A stretch of DNA of 64,000 nucleotides from Lactarius indigo (lineage: Eukaryota > Basidiomycota > Agaricomycetes > Russulales > Russulaceae). This document shows, piece by piece, positions 57,431-64,000 of the stretch (within the stretch, counting starts at the first letter, position 1; the number at the start of each line of letters is the position of its first letter). The stretch covers positions 248,001 through 312,000 of the forward strand of contig JAFKAC010000017.1 of NCBI GenBank assembly GCA_025766275.1. The letters run 5' to 3'. The notes under the pieces are model-generated. The model did not search any database and had not been told where the DNA came from. It saw nothing but the letters and a program-made list of their open reading frames with translations. A program made the position numbers and the translations under genes.

Positions 57431-58168
57431 TGTCACGCCTCTGCGGGGGCGTGCGTCGTTCTGTAACAGATCCTGCCTGAGGCAAAGGACTCTGAGTTGG
57501 ATCCCCACTGAGTGGAAGGACTCCTAAGGTCTTCTGTAACAGCTCCTGTACTGAGGTAGCTGAGTCTGCGACAATCCCCCTGTGCTAAGGTGGGAAAGGT
57601 CCGTCTGTAACAGCCCCTGGTGATAAGGTGACTGAGTCTGTAACAATGGACGAGCTCAATGGCCTAAGTCCAAAGGTCACGTGTCACTGGGCTGACCAGT
57701 AAGACAGGAAGAGGGTAAGAGCAAAGTCAAGGGGGAGCCTGCACAGAGGCTGAGAGGGGAATGACCCAAAGAGGATAAGGGTCAAGGGTCAGAGGTTCTG
57801 GGTCAAGGGCTTGAGTGCTGAAGGGACTGAGGCACTCAAAGAGACAGTGGAGATACAACGCAGATAGTTGATTAAGCCAAAGCTAGGGAGCTAAGGCGCA
57901 CTACAGGGTTCCTTATATAGTACAGGATTGCGCCTGAGCGCATAATGCTACTGGTTGCTATAGATAGAGTAATGTGCTGGCAGGATGATGCTATTATCGT
58001 GCAAGATGGTGTCATGCCAGCAAAGCAAGGGGAGGGTAGACAAGAATAGCACAGAAGGTGCTAGAACAATCAGATAAGGGGAAGCATAGGTTCAAGAAGG
58101 TAACTACCAAGAAAGGGAATGGATCAGATAAGGACAGAGAAGGAAAAGTGACAGGGGAGTTCATGACA
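57431..58168. repeat. Solo LTR (separate family) in a KDZ exon
   Basis: It is 738 bp, TGTCACGCC to TTCATGACA, with duplication TGGAG at 57426-57430 and 58169-58173. Removing it restores the KDZ codons V-D-G-E-I-I-E. Inside, a CTGTAACA motif recurs four times within 200 bp. No coding part remains. Confidence 0.93.
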
Positions 58169-59144
58169 TGGAGAGATCATAGAGACCTTATGGGCCCCAC
58201 TGAATAACATATCACAGAGCACATGAGGGATGTCCCTGGCTCATAGGCAAGAGGTCCTAGATGCCCACATGAACCACTCCAACTGGAAGAAGCTGGTCCG
58301 GATCGGTATGGCCGGATTATACATAATGGCATACAGAGTTAACATCACTTGAATATGACAGTTCCATCACTTCTCAAGCGGTGGAAGCGCTTGGAGCATG
58401 GCCTAGATGCAAGCAGCAAGGCATTTGAATCTCTTAGTGAACATTTTAAGGACAAGACCAAGCAATGGCTAGAGGAGGACATGGCCGCACAGACACGGAG
58501 AGGTGTGGACCCTTCTAGCATGGACATATATGACACAGTGAAGCAGAAAGGTTCGGACACCAATCATGGATAGCCTCCTCCGAACTAATGCTGGATTTAA
58601 GCACCTTCTCGTGCCATGATTCAACAGCAACTGATGGCAGATGAGGATGGGAACCATTCCATTCGTGGTGGGACATCATGGATTTCATGTGGCCTGAAGA
58701 TTCAGGAAATGCAGTCAGTTGGCCATCAGTGTTAACATCACCGGAATTGTACACCTGATGGCTTGCTTAGATTGGCCATCAGATATCAGCTCCGGACCCA
58801 TGGCTCACACACAATTGAAGAGTTTCAGACAATTGAGAACAAGCGGATCCACCTGCAGAAGCTGATTGACATGTTTTCACACCAGGCAGATGCCTTTCTG
58901 CTCCACCATCAACCACTGGATGCACCCATCCCATCACTGGGTGACTATGGAGAGTATGACCATGTGGATGATATGGAGGATTCCACAGTTCCAAGATCCA
59001 AGACTCAGATATCGGACATCTCTGGATCGGAGGGTACCAATGCAGAGGACATTCCAATTTTACTCCCATCAACACTTGGAGCAGAATTGTGTATCACTCA
59101 TGGTGTCAAATCTCTTGCACTTAAGGAGGCTAAGTTGCGCTATG

Positions 59145-59651
59145 TGTTACGGTACGGACTTGATGACTCACTACATATGACTCATGACCGGTTATGACTA
59201 CGGTCCGGTATCAGCATTAGTCATGGACTCTTACTTCGCATCAGTCAGCATAGTAGTTCGCATGTGATTGTGACTCGTGTATGACTCATTCCTAGGATAG
59301 CTGTACTAGGGTTCGAGCTAGTTACGCTATTGGTCACGTATTATTCCAGCGGCGCTTTAAAGCCCGCGTGTATCTGTATAAGTAGTCGACTCGGAAGACC
59401 AAGAATCCCATCTTGGTCTTCTTCAATCCACCACTTGACTCGTCTTTTGCTTGCCTTAGCCTCGGGCTAAGCGTGCCTCCACTTATATCCACCAAGGGAT
59501 ATTCTTCTTTACCTTATCGCTGCAGCGTGTGCCGGTTGTGCCCCTGTTCAGCTTGTGTTGGGTTGACACGTGGTCCCCATTCACTTATCTTCGCTAAGTC
59601 GATTACGCCTATTCTAAGTCCAAGTCGGACTAACGCTGGTGGAGCGTAACA
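59145..59651 (+). repeat. 5' LTR of element F
   Basis: It is 507 bp, TGTTACGG to GCGTAACA. TATAAG begins at 59377 and the self-primer ATCTTGGTCTT is at 59410-59420, 33 nt downstream. Confidence 0.93.
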
Positions 59652-59653
59652 TT

Positions 59654-59664
59654 AAGACCAAGAT
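59654..59664 (+). other. Self-priming primer-binding site of element F
   Basis: AAGACCAAGAT lies 2 nt after the LTR, complementary to 59410-59420. Confidence 0.75.
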
Positions 59665-59672
59665 CCTCAATC

Positions 59673-61634
59673 GTGGCGTACTCGACCAGAGACCAGTGGA
59701 CGTCCTTCCGTCCCTATCACATCGAACGACGAGGAGATCGTAACGTACCAACAAGATTCCTAGGAGCAGCTCAGTGGAGAGAACGAGGAGAAGACACAGG
59801 ATATTTCGTAGAGTTTAACGGTCCTAACCGTTTCCGACCCGTTGAGTTCAATTTCGAACACCTCTGTTGGACCGAGGTTACTTGGAACCCCATAGATCAC
59901 CGCTGGGACATTGTACGACCAGCAGGAAGAAACTACAACTGCGATATCGATGCGCGAGAACTTAATAGTCGTGCAGATTACGGTCCTATTGACGGACAAG
60001 CACAAGAACATACAGACGAAGGAATTAGCGAAGAAGAAGCCTCTGAAAGTCGATCTCCAAGCAGAGGAACAACGCCAGCAGAAGAAGCCAGTCTAGGGGC
60101 AATTGGGGATCACATTATACAACGAACTGAGTCCCTCACCATTCACCAACCCAAACCAGAAGTAATTCACATCCACAGCCCAGCAGTCGCAATGGCCACT
60201 GCCACCATAACACAAGAAGAGCTGCAGCTCACCACCGAAGCAAGGGATCAAATAGCCCTAGAAGAACAAAGACGAATCGCAGAAGAATCGCAAGCCAACT
60301 TGGCCCCCATCAACCCATATACTGGTCATCGCATGACTGATGACGACGTAGCCATTCACCGCGCAATCGGACCAGATGTGGCTGACCCTCCCAGTGGAAG
60401 AGGCAGACCCCCTGGTGACCTGCCAGGAGGAGGAGGACCCCCATCAAGAGGACCTGGATTCGGGGGATTCCTGGGAGGATTTCCAGGAGGACCACCAGGA
60501 GGAGGACCACCGGGAGGAGGATTACCAGGTGCAGGTCCCATTGTTTCCCCTCCAAGCAATAAATTAGCTGGCAAAGCCCCCACAGTATTCGATGGAGAAC
60601 GCGCAAAAGTCGAGGTGTTTCTCACCCAATGGCATGTCTATTGGGGCATGAATGCAGACGAAGGCATAATGGCCACACCCTATCAACGAGCCCTACTTTT
60701 CCTATCCTATATCAAAGGCGTCAACGTCAGCGAGTGGGTATTAGCCATGCTAACCTGGCTCAACGGTCAGATACAAGCGGGAATACCCTGTACAAGCGAA
60801 GGACTATGGAATGAGGTCACACGAAGTTTCATGCAACGCTTCCGAAACACAATGGAGCAAGAACAAGCTCAGTACGAGCTTAAAAAGGGAATCAAGATGA
60901 TTGGAGGCAATTTAGATGAGTATTGCACCCAATTCGAACAGTTAATACACCGCGCTCAGTATAGACTTGACGATCCACAAACGCTCGATCTATTTGCGAG
61001 TGGATTACCAAAAGACCTATATGAAAAGGTCTATACTCTCGACAACCCTCGCAACTACCGCGAGTGGAAAGAAGCGGCCACTACCCGTCAACAACAATAC
61101 CTCCATCTGAAGGCAGTATTAAACAAGGGGGTTCCTCAAGGACAGGGACAAGGAAGGCCATGACAACAACAACAATGGCAGGGGCCACCAAGAAGTTCCT
61201 GGCAACCAAGGAACCTACCACGAGATCCAAACGCAATGGACACCTCTGCAGACCGGATTCGAGGGCGACTTGCAGGAGCAGAAGACATACTCGCTCCGCG
61301 TCCCCCATACCGACCGAGGGGAGGATTCCTACAAAGAGGAGGAGGACGTAATAATCAAAGGCCAGTCACATGTTATAACTGCGGAAAGGACGGACACATG
61401 GCCCGTGATTGCAGACAACCGCGAGGGGGATATCAATCCCAAGCATCGACCAGTCGGTATATTGACACCGACTATCATCAACAAGAACCCGAGGTTGCTA
61501 CCAGGGCGGCCCAGGAAGTGCCCCCTCAACAACGCGCCAGCAATTGGCTTAACAGGGTAGCTGGAGAATCAGACGACGTAAAGGACATTATCCTCCAACA
61601 GTTGTGGAAAAAGGAGGGTTTTCAGGACGCCTGA
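59673..61634 (+). pseudogene. gag: gag of element F, one TGA, GTG start
   Basis: It opens at GTG 59673 (ATCGTGGC). In this frame a TAA lies upstream in the LTR and no ATG lies between. Order is the N-terminal domain (RDQWTSFRPY, GYFVEFNG, PVEFNF), acidic linker, internal MATATITQ (60192), Gly/Pro-rich linker, capsid-like region and zinc knuckle CYNCGKDGHMARDC (about 61370). The TGA at 61161-61163 falls where A has CGA. Nearby CAA codons stand where A has CGA, the opposite-strand version of the same change. It ends at TGA 61632-61634. Confidence 0.88.
61616..61622 (+). promoter_or_regulatory. -1 frameshift heptamer of element F
   Basis: G GGT TTT in the gag frame, 9 nt before the gag stop. 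Confidence 0.75.
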
Positions 61635-64000
61635 ACCCATCGGCCTGGGTGAGGGCGGTTAATTGTAACAGTGTAATCATGACTCGCTACCGTTCTATGA
61701 GAGTTCCAGTATCGATTCACACCAGTTACGCAATGGCCGACATACGAGCACTAGTCGACTCAGGAGCAACCCATTGCTTCATGAAACCATCCTTCGCAAA
61801 GAGGATGGGACTTGGGACCAAGTTACTAGACGTCCCAAAGAAAATATGGAACATCGACAATACGGAAAATAAATTGGGACGTATCACTCATTATACAGAT
61901 GTCGATGTTCAAACTAAAGGCATCCATAAGGAAATCCGTTTCCTTATTACCGACATCGGTAACGAAGACATCGTACTGGGCTATCCTTGGCTCGCTATTT
62001 ACGATCCCCATATTAAATGGTCACAAGCGGCCATTCACGAGGATATGCTCCCTATTGTCATCCGTTCCACTAATCCGTATATCAAAACAACACCGGTCGT
62101 GGCATCAACCACTGTTCAAGACAATGACTATGAAATAGTACACTCCTGCGTCATCACGGACGAACAACGGCAACAATTCGAAGAAGGATGCCGAATCCGA
62201 GCCACCGCTACTGATCTCGCCATCAAGGCTCAACAATACGTCACCAAAGCTGAGTTACCCCCTGAATACCGAGAATTTGAACGACTCTTCAGTGAAGAAG
62301 CGTCAGACAGATTTCCACCCAGCAGGCCCTGGGACCATGCTATCGAGTTCAAACCTGGAACCGCAGATGCAATTGATTGCAAGATATACCCGATGACCCA
62401 GGAAGAGGACAAAAAATTACGCGAATGGATCGATGAACAACTGAAGAAGGGGTATATACGACCGTCGAAATCCCCCTACGCATCGTCCTTTTTCTTCATT
62501 AAGAAAAAGGATGGGAAGTTGAGACCTGTCCAGGACTACCGGAAGATCAACGCGGTTACCATCCACAACCAATATCCACTCCCACTTATTTCCGATCTCA
62601 TCACTGATCTTAGCAACGCTCACATCTACACCAAGCTCGACGTTAGATGGGGGTACAACAATGTGCGGATTAAGGAAGGGGATGAAGAAAAGGCAGCGTT
62701 TAAAACGCGTTACGGCTTATTTGAACCTACGGTGATGTTTTTCAGCTTAACCAACTCCCCCGCAACATTCCAGATGATGATGAACTTCATCTTCAGGGAT
62801 ATTATCGCGAAACATGAAAAATGAGGTACCGTTATTTGCGTTTACATGGACGACATTGGCATCGCCACCGACCTCCGACACTCACTACCGGATCACATTG
62901 AAGCAGTCAAGGATGTGCTCTGTGTATCCGTGGAACACGATTTATATTACAAGCTCGAGAAATGCCTCTTCCACTCCCCGCGCATGGATTACCTGGGGGT
63001 AATCCTTGAAAAGGGGGTGACACGCATGGACCCTGTCAAAATTTCCGGCATCAAGGATTGGCCAACACCAACCAAGGTTAAGGACATCCGCTCTTTTCTC
63101 GGTTTTTGCAATTTTTACCGACCCTTCATACGAGGCTTTGCAACCAAAGCACGACCTCTTAACAAACTCACATGCAAAGACGCCGAATGGCATTGGGGAA
63201 CCGAAGAAGAAAAAGCATTTCAAGACCTTAAAACCCTTGTTACTAGCGAACCCATCCTAGCACACCCGGATCTCACCCAACAGTTCGAACTAGAAGTCGA
63301 CGCATCAGGCTTTGCTACAGGTGCAGTCCTTCTTCAATGCAAGGCAGATGGTAAACGACACCCTATTGGCTACTACTCATCTACTCTCAATGAAGCCGAA
63401 CGAAATTACGATATTTACGACCTCGAACTCCTAGCAATTGTTAAAGCCTTCCGCCATTGGAGACCCCTCTTAGTGGGCTCCCCCCACAAGATCAAAGTAT
63501 TCTCCGACCACCTCAACCTACAATACTGGAAATCGCCACAAAAGATCAGCAGGCGAGTGGCCAGGGAAGTGCTCGAACTTTCAGAGTACGATTTCGAAAT
63601 TCACCACATCAAAGGCGCCTCCAATGGACGTGCTGATGCGCTATCACGAAGACCGGACTACGATCAAGGAGAAAATGACAACGAAGGGGTGACGGTACTA
63701 CCAGAAAGCGTCTTCATATGTGTCGCGACGCTGGAAGAACCGCAACACCCACACTGGAGACCTGAAATCCTACCGGTGGAAATGACTCCGGAACATCCCA
63801 TTTACGAGCAAGACATAGCTAAGTTGAAGCCTTGGGTTGACGCTCATAAGCTAAAAGACATCGAAGGAACATGGTACAAAGACGGACGTCGAGTGGTTAC
63901 CGGCGGTATCCATGACAAGCGCACCATCATCGCCGCCCACCATGACTCCCCCGTCTATGGTCACCCTGGTATTAAACGTACCCTTCAACTCACCGAACGG
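61622..64000 (+). pseudogene. pol: pol of element F, partial at window end
   Basis: Protease (DSGATH), RT (VYMDDIGIA near 62850), RNase H (EVDASG, YDLELLAI, SDHLNL) and the start of the integrase zinc site (HHDSPVYGHPGIKRT) are visible. A TGA at 62822-62824, just before the YMDD motif, stands where A has an Arg codon. The frame is then open to the end of the window. Chromodomain and extension are expected beyond it. Confidence 0.88.

Larger units (their letters stand above)
46506..59144 (+). pseudogene. KDZ-superfamily transposase, broken by four insertions
   Basis: Exons in phase: 46506-46826, 46878-47171, 55944-56915, 57000-57106, 57162-57275, 57312-57430 joined to 58174-58305, 58362-58550, 58602-58713, 58771-59144 (cut by element F). 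The second exon has a cysteine/histidine cluster (CSICHGHG, CPDC, CQSCC, PFHR, GHAGAPCP) like CxC2 modules of KDZ proteins. The core has CPACPQPGVNLP, MDGNFSAEHM, DVTGIGATAC, VVDFQKGER, INMDYSICKAL, VMYDIMCQY, GIGLFHIHGHQDSC, YIPGAKQVDGE and MSLAHRQEVLDAHM, typical of Kyakuja-Dileera-Zisupton transposases with an RNase H-like fold. The likely acidic residues are in DGNF, YDIMCQ and DGE, by family knowledge. A TGA at 58224-58226 stands where the family has Arg. Ends and terminal repeats were not found. Confidence 0.88.
59145..64000 (+). mobile_element. Ty3/gypsy chromovirus F (family 1), 5' part
   Basis: It has a 507-bp 5' LTR (59145-59651), gag, and pol through RNase H into the start of integrase. 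The 3' part lies beyond the window. It interrupts the last exon of the KDZ gene. The expected left duplication is CTATG (59140-59144). It is closely related to A and the solo LTR at 11475. Two TGA stops are present, one in gag and one in pol. Confidence 0.93.

Overview
This window looks like repeat-rich heterochromatin from a filamentous basidiomycete, most likely an Agaricomycete. The evidence is the intron size (48-67 bp for most, GT-AG), a KDZ-superfamily transposase with a cysteine cluster, and Ty3/gypsy chromoviruses with a chromodomain. The species cannot be named from the sequence alone.

Layout. 1-275: CT-rich flank. 281-8682: Ty3/gypsy element A (+), with a foreign solo LTR in gag. 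8698-17057: element B (+), with a reversed solo LTR in pol. 17063-30446: host-like DNA holding an alpha/beta-hydrolase-like gene, four intron-containing genes of unknown function and several tandem repeats. 30452-46157: element D (-), split by the intact element C (+, 31837-39699). 46506-59144: one KDZ transposase gene (+), broken by a solo LTR, element E (-, 48026-55938), a second solo LTR, and element F (+, from 59145 past the window end). Nine of the ten insertions have matching 5-bp target duplications. Removing the insertions restores continuous reading frames, so the order of events can be read.

The six gypsy elements form three families: A and F; B, C and E; and D alone. All share one plan: LTR, an 11-nt self-priming site, gag, a -1 frameshift signal, pol (protease, RT, RNase H, integrase, GPY/F module, chromodomain), a C-terminal extension after the chromodomain, a polypurine tract and the 3' LTR.

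Four properties stand out. (1) The 11 nt after the 5' LTR are complementary to the 11 nt at the predicted RNA start, 33-34 nt after the TATA-like box, and both halves have changed together in D. (2) gag has no ATG at its start. A conserved GTG with A at -3 and G at +4 begins a conserved domain, and in the best-preserved copies the RNA is free of ATG in all frames until a downstream ATG. (3) gag and pol are joined by G GGT TTT, or G GAT TTT in D. (4) Pol continues past the chromodomain into a conserved extra domain and coiled coil, and in D ends in zinc knuckles.

Nearly all in-frame stops in the decayed copies are TGA where related copies have an arginine codon, usually CGA. This points to CpG deamination. 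Outside the retroelements, unrelated tandem arrays share a TCGGAC/GTCCGA core.
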